A stretch of 64,000 bases of DNA from Variovorax sp. EL159 (GTDB taxonomy: Bacteria > Pseudomonadota > Gammaproteobacteria > Burkholderiales > Burkholderiaceae_C), in NCBI RefSeq assembly GCF_900100965.1, contig NZ_FMUJ01000004.1, positions 735,970-799,969 on the forward strand, in the 5' to 3' direction. Within the stretch, counting starts at the first letter, position 1. Every line of letters starts with the position of its first letter. This document shows, piece after piece, positions 36,060 through 44,338 of the stretch. The notes beneath the pieces are model-generated. The model saw nothing but the letters and a program-made list of their open reading frames with translations. It ran no database searches and was not told the origin of the DNA. Both the position numbers and the translations under genes were made by a program.

Positions 36060-36908
36060 TCAGTACGTGTAGACGCCGCGGCCCGTCTTGCGACCGAGTT
36101 GGCCGGCGGCCACCATTTCCTTCAGCAGCGGGCAGGGGCGGTACTTCGAATCGCCGAACTGCTCCAGGTACACCTCCATCACGGCCAGACACACATCCAG
36201 GCCGATCATGTCGGCCAGCGCCAGCGGGCCGATGGGCTGGTTGCAGCCCAGCTTCATGCCGGCGTCGATGTCTTCGGCCGTGGCAATGCCTTCGGACAGC
36301 ACGAAGAAAGCCTCGTTGATCATCGGCACCAGGATGCGGTTGACCACGAAGCCCGGCGCGTTCTTCACCGTGATCGGCGACTTGCCCAGGGTCTCGGCCA
36401 GTGCCTTCACCGCGTCGTGCGTGGCGTCGCTCGTGAGGTAGCCGCGGATCAGTTCCACCAGCGCCATCATCGGCACCGGGTTGAAGAAGTGCATGCCGAT
36501 GAAGCGGTCGGGGCGCGAGGTGGCGGCCGCGAGCTGGGTGATCGAGATCGACGAAGTGTTCGATGCAATGATGACTTCGGGTGCCAGCATGTCGTCGACC
36601 TGCTTGAGGATCTTGAGCTTGAGCGCGTGGTTCTCGGTGGCGGCCTCGATGACCAGTTGCGCGCTCTTCAGGTCGTCGTAGTTGGTCGAGCCCTTGATGA
36701 GCGCCAGCGCGGCGGTCTTCTGCTCGGCCGTGAGCTTTTCTTTCTTGATCAGGCGGTCGAGGCTGCCCGACACCGTGGCCAGGCCCTTGTCGACGGCCGC
36801 CTGGGCGATGTCGACCATCACCACCTTCACGCCGGCCACCGCGCAGGCCTGCGCGATGCCGTTGCCCATTGTTCCGGCTCCGATGATGCCGACGGTCTGG
36901 ATAGCCAT
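36060..36908 (-). CDS. 3-hydroxybutyryl-CoA dehydrogenase
   Basis: NAD(P)-dependent 3-hydroxyacyl-CoA dehydrogenase, 282 aa. It has the Rossmann start QTVGIIGAGTMGNGIAQACA, the ENHALKLKILKQVDD acidic block, and the catalytic region ASNTSSISITQLAAATSRPD with GMHFFNPVPMM (His) and TVKNAPGFVVNRILVPMINE. The C-terminal domain has LGRKTGRGVYTY. This is the short Hbd type, acting in butyrate/PHB metabolism or beta-oxidation. AAGGAG precedes ATG 36908. It heads an operon with the enoyl-CoA hydratase and serine hydrolase and is divergent from purT. Confidence 0.94.
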   Translation of the reverse strand: MAIQTVGIIGAGTMGNGIAQACAVAGVKVVMVDIAQAAVDKGLATVSGSLDRLIKKEKLTAEQKTAALALIKGSTNYDDLKSAQLVIEAATENHALKLKILKQVDDMLAPEVIIASNTSSISITQLAAATSRPDRFIGMHFFNPVPMMALVELIRGYLTSDATHDAVKALAETLGKSPITVKNAPGFVVNRILVPMINEAFFVLSEGIATAEDIDAGMKLGCNQPIGPLALADMIGLDVCLAVMEVYLEQFGDSKYRPCPLLKEMVAAGQLGRKTGRGVYTY

Positions 36909-37086
36909 GAGAAAACTCCTTGAGAGAAAACAAAAAAAGAATGCGGGGAGCGGGTGGCGCGCAAGGCCGCCACCGCGGCAGGACATCGATTGTGGATCAG
37001 CCCCGCCGGGGCGCCGTTGCCGCGTGCGACACGGGTGGCTTACAGTGCGGCGGTTGCTTTTTCTTCCCCCTTTTCCGACTTCGATC

Positions 37087-38286
37087 ATGACCACCCTCGG
37101 CACCCCTCTTTCCCCCTCCGCCACCCGCGTGATGCTTCTCGGCTCCGGTGAGCTCGGCAAGGAGGTGCTGATCGCCCTGCAGCGCCTGGGCGTGGAGACC
37201 ATCGCGGTCGACCGCTACGAGAACGCCCCCGGCCAGCAGGTGGCCCACCACGCGCGCACCATCACCATGAGCGACCCCGAGGCGCTCAAGGCACTCATCG
37301 AGGCCGAGAAGCCCACGCTGGTGGTGCCCGAGATCGAGGCCATCGCCACGCCGATGCTGCAGCAGCTCGAAGACGCGGGCGTGGTGCGCGTCATTCCCAC
37401 GGCCCGCGCCGCGCGCCTCACGATGGACCGCGAAGGCATTCGCCGCCTGGCCGCCGAAACGCTGGGCGTGCCCACCAGCCCCTACAAGTTCTGCGACTCG
37501 CTGGCCGAGCTGCAAGCGGCCATCGACGAAGGCATCGGCTACCCCTGCATCGTCAAGCCGGTGATGAGCAGCTCCGGCAAGGGCCAGAGCAAGATCGACG
37601 GCCCCGCCGACGTGCAGAAGGCCTGGGACTACGCCATGGCCGGCGGCCGCGTGAGCCACGGCCGTGTGATCGTCGAGGGCTTCATCGACTTCGACTACGA
37701 GATCACGCTGCTCACCGTGCGCGCCAAGGATGCGGCCGGCGCGGTGGAAACGAAGTTCTGCGACCCCATCGGCCACGTGCAGGTGAGCGGCGACTATGTG
37801 GAAAGCTGGCAGCCGCATCCCATGGCACCGGCCGCGCTGCAGAAGGCGCAGCAGATCGCGCAGGCCGTCACGGCCGACCTGGGTGGGCAGGGCCTGTTCG
37901 GCGTCGAGCTGTTCGTGAAGGGCGACGAGGTCTGGTTCAGCGAAGTCAGCCCGCGCCCGCACGACACCGGCATGGTCACCATGGCCACGCAGTGGCAGAA
38001 CGAGTTTGAGCTGCATGCGCGCGCCATCCTCGGCCTGCCGGTCGACACCTCGCTCAAGAGCCCTGGCGCCAGCGCGGTGATCTACGGCGGCGTCGATGCC
38101 ACCGGCATCGCCTTCGACGGCGTGGCCGAGGCGCTGCAGGTGCCCGGCAGCGACATCCGCCTGTTCGGCAAGCCCGAGAGCTTCGTCAAGCGCCGCATGG
38201 GCGTGGCGCTGGTGCATGCGGCCGACACCGATACGGCCCGCAAGCTCGCCAAGGAGGCAGCCTCGCGCGTCAAACCGCGTAGATAA
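37087..38286 (+). CDS. purT: Formate-dependent phosphoribosylglycinamide formyltransferase 2
   Basis: Cytoplasmic purine-synthesis enzyme, 399 aa, which makes formyl-GAR from GAR, formate and ATP without folate. It has the N-terminal fold RVMLLGSGELGKEVLIALQR, the ATP-grasp blocks FIDFDYEITLLTV and PCIVKPVMSSSGKGQSK, and the metal-binding FGVELFVKGDEVWFSEVSPR with HDTGMVT. The length matches the E. coli enzyme (392 aa). ATG 37087 is the clear start. Divergent from the hbd operon. A GC-rich repeat with hairpins follows its stop. Confidence 0.95.
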   Translation: MTTLGTPLSPSATRVMLLGSGELGKEVLIALQRLGVETIAVDRYENAPGQQVAHHARTITMSDPEALKALIEAEKPTLVVPEIEAIATPMLQQLEDAGVVRVIPTARAARLTMDREGIRRLAAETLGVPTSPYKFCDSLAELQAAIDEGIGYPCIVKPVMSSSGKGQSKIDGPADVQKAWDYAMAGGRVSHGRVIVEGFIDFDYEITLLTVRAKDAAGAVETKFCDPIGHVQVSGDYVESWQPHPMAPAALQKAQQIAQAVTADLGGQGLFGVELFVKGDEVWFSEVSPRPHDTGMVTMATQWQNEFELHARAILGLPVDTSLKSPGASAVIYGGVDATGIAFDGVAEALQVPGSDIRLFGKPESFVKRRMGVALVHAADTDTARKLAKEAASRVKPRR

Positions 38287-38594
38287 GGCTCGCCCCCAGG
38301 CTTCGCGCACTTCGTGTCGCTTCTCCAACCCCCTACCGGGGGCGACACCGGTGGCCCGGCAAAGCCGGTTCCACGGTGTCCCTGGATTTGGCCGCGCCGG
38401 TCTCATGCGTCGTGGGTGGTGCAGCCTCTGCGACAGATGTAGCCAGTTTCCGCAAGCCGCGCGTCGGGGCACGCGTGCATGGTGCGGGCTCCTGCCAGAA
38501 CGCCGGTGGATGCGGGTGCATGCGGGTGCATGCGGATACCGCGCATGTGCGATGCACTCCACACTGGGCGTTTGCTCGATCCACCGGAGACACC
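38287..38594. repeat. 308-bp gap holding comamonad-type intergenic repeat, hairpins and a 10-bp tandem repeat
   Basis: No gene is seen here. It begins with a GC-rich repeat. CCCCC-tacc-GGGGG (38329-38342) is followed by a long hairpin at 38344-38380, with GACACCG and CGGTGTC ends and a CCGGC-aaa-GCCGG tip. Further on, TGCGGGTGCA is repeated twice plus a partial copy at 38511-38536. The hairpins could end purT transcription, but no T tract follows. The remainder leads to the esterase start with GGAGA at 38586-38590. Confidence 0.7.
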
Positions 38595-39536
38595 ATGCTG
38601 CATCCCCAGGCGCGCGCCTTGCTCGACTTCATCGAGGCGCGCGGCATCCCGCCGACGCACACCCTGTCGCCCGCCGATGCGCGGACCTTCTACCGCGAGC
38701 GGCGCACCGCCACGCAGCCGCCGGCCGCTGAAGTCGCCGAAGTGCGCGACCTGGCGGCGGACGGGCCGCACGGCACCATCCCGGTGCGCCTGTACCGGCC
38801 ACTCGGCTCGGGCGCGGGTCCGCTGCCGGTGCTGGTGTACTACCACGGCGGCGGTTGGGTCATCGGTGATCTCGACACGCACGACGTGCTGTGCCGCGAG
38901 TTGGCCAACGGTGCTGGCTGCGCGGTGGTCGCGGTCGACTACCGCATGGGCCCCGAGCACCGCTTTCCCGCCGCCTTCGACGACGTGCTGGCCGCCACCC
39001 GCTGGGTGCGCCGCGAGGCCGCGACGCTGGGGCTCGATGCGAGCCGCCTCGCCGTAGGCGGCGACAGCGCCGGTGGCAACCTCGCGGCCGTGGTGTCGAT
39101 CGCCGCGCGCGATGCGGGCGACTTGCCCATCGCCTTCCAGCTGCTGATCTACCCGGCCACCGACATGCGCCGCGTGCACCCCTCGCACCAGAGCAACGGG
39201 CAGGGCTATCTGCTGACCAGCGACACCATCAAGTACTTCCACGACCACTACATCACCGACCCGAAGCACGACCTCGACTGGCGCGCTTCGCCGCTGCTGC
39301 ACCCCGACCTGTCGAAGCTGCCGCCGGCGCTGGTGATCACCGCCGGCTACGACCCGCTGCGCGATGAAGGGCTGGCCTACGCAGAGGCGCTGACCGCCGC
39401 CGGCAACCGCGCGATGTACGTCTGCTTCGAGCGGCAGATCCATGGCTTCGTGCCCATGGGCAAGGTGCTCGATGAGGCCAACACCGCCGTTGCGCTTTGC
39501 GCCACAGAGTTGCGGCGCGCGTTTGCGTCGGCCTAG
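38595..39536 (+). CDS. Alpha/beta hydrolase, hormone-sensitive-lipase (HSL) family esterase
   Basis: A 313-aa esterase of bacterial HSL family IV, cytoplasmic. The oxyanion motif HGGGWVIGDLDTHD and the nucleophile elbow GDSAGGNLAAVV are plain. The acid is in ITAGYDPLRDEG and the histidine in RQIHGFVPMG. The length is normal. ATG 38595 has GGAGA upstream. Substrate range (short-chain esters) is inferred from family. It precedes an AraC gene by 110 bp, so a role in the following catabolic operon is possible but not shown. Confidence 0.93.
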   Translation: MLHPQARALLDFIEARGIPPTHTLSPADARTFYRERRTATQPPAAEVAEVRDLAADGPHGTIPVRLYRPLGSGAGPLPVLVYYHGGGWVIGDLDTHDVLCRELANGAGCAVVAVDYRMGPEHRFPAAFDDVLAATRWVRREAATLGLDASRLAVGGDSAGGNLAAVVSIAARDAGDLPIAFQLLIYPATDMRRVHPSHQSNGQGYLLTSDTIKYFHDHYITDPKHDLDWRASPLLHPDLSKLPPALVITAGYDPLRDEGLAYAEALTAAGNRAMYVCFERQIHGFVPMGKVLDEANTAVALCATELRRAFASA

Positions 39537-39646
39537 GGAAAGTCCCCGCGCAAATGGGTGCCGCGCAGCCGGCTCGCGCCGCTACGATCCAGCGAACGCG
39601 ACGCCACCCCCCGGTTGGCAGTTGAACGATGCAGGAGACAAACACC

Positions 39647-40477
39647 ATGCAGCGAACAAGGACGGCGCCGCCTCACAGCGGCGACGCACGGCAGGGCGAG
39701 CGCCTGATGTGGCTGGTGCCGCAGCGCGTGTTCTACGCCGGGCTGCTCGGCGCGGCCGCCGAGCGCACCATGGGTGGCCACGGCGTGTACGTGTCGCCCA
39801 CCGGCGCGCCGCCGAACCGCATCCGCATCGGTGGCGGGGCATGGCAATCGGGCGAACTGATCGTGGTGCCGCCGCACGTGCCGCACCATGTCGAGAGCGC
39901 GTGCCCGCTGATCTTCAACCTGCTGATCGAATCCGAATCGGTCGACCCCGGGCGCATGCCCGCCTTCATGCAGCACTGCGGGCCGGTCGACGCGCCCGAG
40001 TTCGCGCAGCGCGTGCGCGATGCCCATGCACAACTGCTCGCCGCCTCGGGCCGCATGCTGAGCTTCGACGGGTTCGATTTCGACACGGTATTCTTCGGCC
40101 AGGCGCTTGCACCGCGCACGCTCGATGCGCGCATCCGCAAGGTCATCGACGCCATCAACGCCGACCCGGCTGCACCCACCTCGGCCGAAGACTGCGCGGC
40201 TTCGGTGAACCTCTCGTTCTCGCGCTTCCTGCACCTGTTCAAGCAAGAAACCGGAATGGCGTTCCGCGCCTTCAGGGCGTGGAAGCGCGCGCGCAGCCTG
40301 CTGCGCTACGTGCACCAGAGCGCCACGCTGACCGACATCGCGCTGGACACCGGCTACCCCGATTCGACGCACTTCAGCCATTCGATCCGCCAGGTCTACG
40401 GCCTCAAGCCCAGCGACATCGTGGCCGGCTCGCGCCGCCTCGCGCTACACGACGCGGCCGGTGGCTTTCGGCAGTAA
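39647..40477 (+). CDS. AraC-family transcriptional regulator
   Basis: A 276-aa regulator with an N-terminal cupin-like sensor (GELIVVPPHVPHHVESAC) and a C-terminal double HTH (AEDCAASVNLSFSRFLHLFK, ATLTDIALDTGYPDSTHFSH). ATG 39647 is preferred, with AGGAG upstream, over an earlier in-frame ATG (39629). It directly precedes the liv-type importer (15 bp gap), so it probably senses the imported acid or its CoA ester and activates the operon, or is part of it. Confidence 0.92.
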   Translation: MQRTRTAPPHSGDARQGERLMWLVPQRVFYAGLLGAAAERTMGGHGVYVSPTGAPPNRIRIGGGAWQSGELIVVPPHVPHHVESACPLIFNLLIESESVDPGRMPAFMQHCGPVDAPEFAQRVRDAHAQLLAASGRMLSFDGFDFDTVFFGQALAPRTLDARIRKVIDAINADPAAPTSAEDCAASVNLSFSRFLHLFKQETGMAFRAFRAWKRARSLLRYVHQSATLTDIALDTGYPDSTHFSHSIRQVYGLKPSDIVAGSRRLALHDAAGGFRQ

Positions 40478-40492
40478 GCGCGCAGGGGCCCC

Positions 40493-41368
40493 ATGCAGAT
40501 CCTCCAACTCCTGCTGTCGGGCATTGCACAAGGTTGCATCTACGGCCTGATCGCACTGGGCTTCGTGCTGATCTACAAGGCCACCGAAACGGTGAGCTTT
40601 GCGCAGGGCGACCTGATGATGCTCGGCGCCTTCGGCGCGTTCGCGGGCATGTCGCTCTTCGGCATGCCGTTCTGGCTCGCGGCCATCCTTGCGGTGGTGG
40701 CAATGGCGGCCTTCGGCGTGCTGCTGGAACTGGTGGTGATCCGCCCGATCCTGGGGCAGCCGCAGTTCTCGATCGTGATGCTCACCATCGGCATCGCGTA
40801 CGTGGCGCGCGGCATCATCACGATGGTGCCGGGCATCGGCACCGAGACCCACACGCTGGCCGTGCCCTACAAGGACCAGATCTGGAAGCTGGGCGAACTG
40901 GTGGTCAACCTCGAGCAGCTGGCGATCATCATCGCCACGGCCGTTCTTTGCGCGCTGCTGTTCGCGATGTTCCGCTACAGCAAGCTCGGTATCGCGATGC
41001 AGGCCTCGTCGCAGAACCAGCTCGCGGCCTACTACATGGGCATTCCGGTGAAAAGGCTCAACGGGCTGGTGTGGGGGCTGGCGGCGGCCGTCGCGGCCAT
41101 TGCCGGCATGCTGCTCGCGCCCATCACCTTCGTGCACGCGAACATGGGCTTCATCGGGCTCAAGGCCTTTCCGGCCGCGGTGGTGGGTGGCTTCGGCAGC
41201 CTGCCGGGTGCGATCGTCGGCGGGCTCGTCATCGGCATCGTCGAGTCGTTCGCGGGCTTCTACCTGCCCGATGGTTTCAAGGACACGGCGCCGTACATCG
41301 TGGTGCTGCTGATGCTCATGATCAAGCCCAACGGATTGTTCGGCGAGAAGCTGCGCAAGAAGGTGTAA
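40493..41368 (+). CDS. livH: Branched-chain-type ABC transporter permease LivH
   Basis: Inner-membrane permease, 291 aa, with eight hydrophobic helices. Typical LivH blocks are QGCIYGLIALGFVLIYKAT, SFAQGDLMMLGAFGAF and LKAFPAAVVGGFGSLPGAI. The length equals family norms. It is 15 bp after the AraC gene and 7 bp before livM. The neighbouring acyl-CoA synthetase suggests an organic acid substrate rather than leucine, though the family label is branched-chain amino acid. Confidence 0.94.
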   Translation: MQILQLLLSGIAQGCIYGLIALGFVLIYKATETVSFAQGDLMMLGAFGAFAGMSLFGMPFWLAAILAVVAMAAFGVLLELVVIRPILGQPQFSIVMLTIGIAYVARGIITMVPGIGTETHTLAVPYKDQIWKLGELVVNLEQLAIIIATAVLCALLFAMFRYSKLGIAMQASSQNQLAAYYMGIPVKRLNGLVWGLAAAVAAIAGMLLAPITFVHANMGFIGLKAFPAAVVGGFGSLPGAIVGGLVIGIVESFAGFYLPDGFKDTAPYIVVLLMLMIKPNGLFGEKLRKKV

Positions 41369-41375
41369 GTCCCAT

Positions 41376-42452
41376 ATGCGCTTCATCTTCAAGACCAGCT
41401 ACGACCAGGACATCCGCCTCGCAAGGCACGGCGGGCATGTGCTCTGGTACAGCCTGCTCATCGCGTTCCTTATCGCGGCGCCGTGGGTCATCGACGAGTA
41501 CTGGCTGGCACAACTGACCTTCGTGCTGATCTACGGCATCGTCGGTTTGGGGTTGATGCTGCTGGCCGGTTTCACAGGGCAGTTCTCCATCGGGCATGCC
41601 GCCTTTCTGGGGGCGGGGGCGTACACGCAAGGCGTGCTGACGAACCTGGGCGTGCCGTTTCCGCTGGCGCTGGTTGCGGCCGCGGCGCTGTCGGCGGCGG
41701 TGGGCGTGGTGGTCGCGTTGCCGGCGCTGCGCGTGAAGGGCATCTACCTGGGCATCGCGACGCTGTCCTTCGGCTTCATCGTCGAAGAGGTGTTCGCGCG
41801 CTGGGAGAGCGTGACGGGCGGCAACGCAGGGCTGCACGTGAAGTCGCCGCAGCTCTTCGGCTGGTCGCTGGGCTCGGGCGACGGCTTCTACTTCTTGTGC
41901 CTGGTGGTGGCGGTGCTGGCCACGCTGGGCATCCTGAACCTGCTGCGCTCGCCGACGGGGCGTGCCTTCGTCGCGATCCGCGATTCGGAAATCTCGGCGC
42001 AGAGCATGGGCATCCATCTCGCGCGCTACAAGACGATGTCGTTCGCGATCTCGGCGGCGCTCGCAGGTTTGGGCGGTGCGTTGTACGCGCACAAGCTGAG
42101 CTTCATCTCGCCCGACCAGTTCAGCATCCTGCAGTCGATCGACCTGCTGCTGATGGTGGTGATCGGCGGTCTGGGGTCGGTGCATGGCGCGTTCCTCGGC
42201 GCGATCTTCCTGATCGCGATGCCGCAGCTGATCTCGATGGGCAAGGACTGGCTGCCGGAGGTGGTCGGCCAGGCGCCGGGCCTGCAGGGGCTGGTGTACG
42301 GGCTGGTGCTGATCGCGTTCGTGCTGTTCGAGCCGCTGGGGCTGTATGGTCGCTGGCTGAAGATCCGCACCTGGCTGCAGCTCTTTCCGTTCTATCGCAA
42401 GGGCCTGTTCAAGCGGCAGAAGTCGTTCACCAAGTCGGACCGCCTGAGATGA
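41376..42452 (+). CDS. livM: Branched-chain-type ABC transporter permease LivM
   Basis: Second inner-membrane permease, 358 aa, with about nine to ten helices. LivM motifs seen: GFTGQFSIGHAAFLGAGAY, GIYLGIATLSFGFIVEEVF, and the coupling loop FVAIRDSEISAQSMGIHLAR, then LAGLGGALYAHKLSFISPDQ. The C-terminal ~30 residues are a basic cytoplasmic tail. Its stop overlaps the livG start (ATGA at 42449-42452), so translation is coupled. Confidence 0.94.
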   Translation: MRFIFKTSYDQDIRLARHGGHVLWYSLLIAFLIAAPWVIDEYWLAQLTFVLIYGIVGLGLMLLAGFTGQFSIGHAAFLGAGAYTQGVLTNLGVPFPLALVAAAALSAAVGVVVALPALRVKGIYLGIATLSFGFIVEEVFARWESVTGGNAGLHVKSPQLFGWSLGSGDGFYFLCLVVAVLATLGILNLLRSPTGRAFVAIRDSEISAQSMGIHLARYKTMSFAISAALAGLGGALYAHKLSFISPDQFSILQSIDLLLMVVIGGLGSVHGAFLGAIFLIAMPQLISMGKDWLPEVVGQAPGLQGLVYGLVLIAFVLFEPLGLYGRWLKIRTWLQLFPFYRKGLFKRQKSFTKSDRLR

Positions 42453-43273
42453 GCAGCAGCAACGACATCCTCCTTTCCGCGAAGGAATTGAGCGTGCGCT
42501 TCGGCGGCGTGCTCGCGGTCAACAAGGTGAGCTTCGACGTGCGGCGCGGCGAGGTCTTCACCTTGATCGGCCCGAACGGCGCGGGCAAGACGACGGTGTT
42601 CAACCTCATCAGCCGCATCTACACGCCGACCACCGGCGAGATCACGTGGCACGGCGAAGCAGGAAGCCCGATCGCGCTGACGCAGCAGGCGCCGCATGCG
42701 ATTGCCGCGCTGGGCATTGCGCGCACCTTCCAGAACATCGAACTCTTCGAGCATGCGACGGTGCTGCACAACCTGCTGATCGGCCGGCACACGCACCGGC
42801 AGACGGGGTTCTGGAGCGAGGTGTTCTTCACGCCCGCCACGCGGCGCGCGGAGATCGCGGCGCGCGAGAAGGCGGAGCAGGTGATCGAGCTGCTGGACCT
42901 GCAGCACCACCGCGATTCGATGGTGGCGGGGCTGCCCTATGGCGTGCGCAAGGTGGTGGAGCTGGCGCGCGCGCTGTGCACCGAGCCCAAGCTGCTGCTG
43001 CTCGACGAGCCATCGTCCGGTCTCAATGTCGAAGAGACGGCGGACATGGCGTTCTGGATTCAGGACATCCAGCATGAGCTGGGCGTGTCGGTGTTGATGG
43101 TCGAGCACGACATGTCTCTGGTCTCGAAGGTGTCGGACCGCGTGCTTGCCATGAATCAGGGCGAGGTTTTGGCTACCGGAACACCGCGTGAAGTGCAGGC
43201 GGATGCACGTGTGATCGAGGCTTATCTCGGGACTGTGGACGACGTCAGCAGTTTGAGGAGGGTGGCGGTGTGA
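42449..43273 (+). CDS. livG: Branched-chain-type ABC transporter ATPase LivG
   Basis: Cytoplasmic ATPase, 274 aa. Walker A is LIGPNGAGKTTVFNLISR, the Q-loop is FQNIELFEHATV, Walker B is LLLLDEPSSGLN and the switch is LMVEHDMSLVSKVSDRVLAM. The signature region is GLPYGVRKVVELARAL, the relaxed form common in LivG-type ATPases, not LSGGQ. Its C-terminal LGTVDDVSSLRRV tail is normal. The gene is separated from livF by a 286-bp gap with a palindrome, unusual inside a liv operon. Confidence 0.94.
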   Translation: MSSSNDILLSAKELSVRFGGVLAVNKVSFDVRRGEVFTLIGPNGAGKTTVFNLISRIYTPTTGEITWHGEAGSPIALTQQAPHAIAALGIARTFQNIELFEHATVLHNLLIGRHTHRQTGFWSEVFFTPATRRAEIAAREKAEQVIELLDLQHHRDSMVAGLPYGVRKVVELARALCTEPKLLLLDEPSSGLNVEETADMAFWIQDIQHELGVSVLMVEHDMSLVSKVSDRVLAMNQGEVLATGTPREVQADARVIEAYLGTVDDVSSLRRVAV

Positions 43274-43559
43274 CGGCCTTGTTCGTTGCCTCTTTGGGAG
43301 CGCCCGGCATGCGGCACGGTGTGGGCGCCCCCGCTGCGCCGGCCGCTTCGCGGCTGCCCTGCGGTGCTCGCGTTTCGCGGGGTCTCGCAGAACTCGCTGC
43401 GCTCAAACAGCTGCGAGCCCTGATCCGCGAAACGCTGCGCTCCTCGGCGGCGCAGAGGGGGCGCCCACCCCGCACCGCACACCGGGCTTGGTCGTGGGGT
43501 GTTTGTTCTGTGCGTGTTTGTGGGGCTCGGCGTTGCTCCCTGAACGTAGGAGCGCCGGC
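43274..43559. repeat. 286-bp gap with nested palindrome between livG and livF
   Basis: No gene is seen. The segment 43302-43487 is a nested inverted repeat. The outer arms 43321-43340 and 43449-43468 match at 19 of 20 positions, with looser pairing beyond them to 43302 and 43487. The inner arms are GCGTTTCGCGG (43370) with CCGCGAAACGC (43425), and CTCGCAG (43384) with CTGCGAG (43411). It would form a large cruciform in the mRNA between two genes of one transporter. AGGAG for livF is at 43549-43553. Confidence 0.85.
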
Positions 43560-44333
43560 ATGAGCGATGTCGTACTTCAGTTGCTCAACGTGGAAAGCGC
43601 CTACGGGCCTATCAAGGCCATTCGGGGCGTCAGCCTGAAAGTCCGGCAGGGCGAGATAGCGACGGTGCTGGGCTCGAACGGCGCGGGCAAGACCACGATT
43701 CTCAAGACCATCTCGGGGATCATCGATCCGCGCAAGGGCAGCATCGAATTCCAGGGCAAGGACATCACGGCCAAGGACCCGGCCTACATCGTCCAGCAGG
43801 GGCTGAGCCACGTGCCCGAAGGGCGCGAAGTGTTCCCGCTGCTGTCGGTGAAAGACAACCTGCTGATGGGTGCCTACACACGCAAGGACCGCGACGGCGT
43901 GGCGCGCGACATGGAGACGGTCTACGGCTACTTCCCCATCCTGCGCGAACGCGCGACACAGGATGCGGGGCTGCTCTCGGGCGGCCAGCAGCAGATGCTG
44001 GCGATCTCGCGCGCGATCATGGCGGCGCCGCATCTCATTCTTCTGGACGAACCCAGCCTTGGGCTGAGCCCCAAGCTGACGAAGGAGATCTTCGAGATCG
44101 TCGTGCGCATCAACCGCGAGCGTGGCACGACGATCCTGCTGGTCGAGCAGAACGCCAACATGGCGCTCAATGCCGCGGACCACGGCTACGTGCTCGAGAA
44201 CGGCCGGATCGTGATGGAAGACTCCTGCGAACGCCTGCGCGAAAAGGAAGACATCAAGGAGTTCTACCTCGGCGTGAAAGACGACGGCGTGCGCGGCGAG
44301 CGGCGCTGGAAAAAGAAGAAGACCTGGAGGTAG
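43560..44333 (+). CDS. livF: Branched-chain-type ABC transporter ATPase LivF
   Basis: Second ATPase, 257 aa, slightly longer than the usual ~235 because of a basic tail (GVRGERRWKKKKTWR). It has Walker A VLGSNGAGKTTILKTISG, FQ-less Q-loop HVPEGREVFPLLSVKDN, signature LLSGGQQQMLAISRAIMAAP, Walker B LILLDEPSLGLSP and switch ILLVEQNANMALNAAD. ATG 43560 has AGGAG upstream; longer frames reach into the palindrome. It is followed 5 bp later by the acyl-CoA synthetase gene. Confidence 0.94.
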   Translation: MSDVVLQLLNVESAYGPIKAIRGVSLKVRQGEIATVLGSNGAGKTTILKTISGIIDPRKGSIEFQGKDITAKDPAYIVQQGLSHVPEGREVFPLLSVKDNLLMGAYTRKDRDGVARDMETVYGYFPILRERATQDAGLLSGGQQQMLAISRAIMAAPHLILLDEPSLGLSPKLTKEIFEIVVRINRERGTTILLVEQNANMALNAADHGYVLENGRIVMEDSCERLREKEDIKEFYLGVKDDGVRGERRWKKKKTWR

Positions 44334-44338
44334 CCGCC

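Noticed and set aside
38511..38536. Tandem TGCGGGTGCA repeat
   Set aside because: Only two full copies plus a partial one. Too short to call a minisatellite or a regulatory array, so it is only noted in the gap description.
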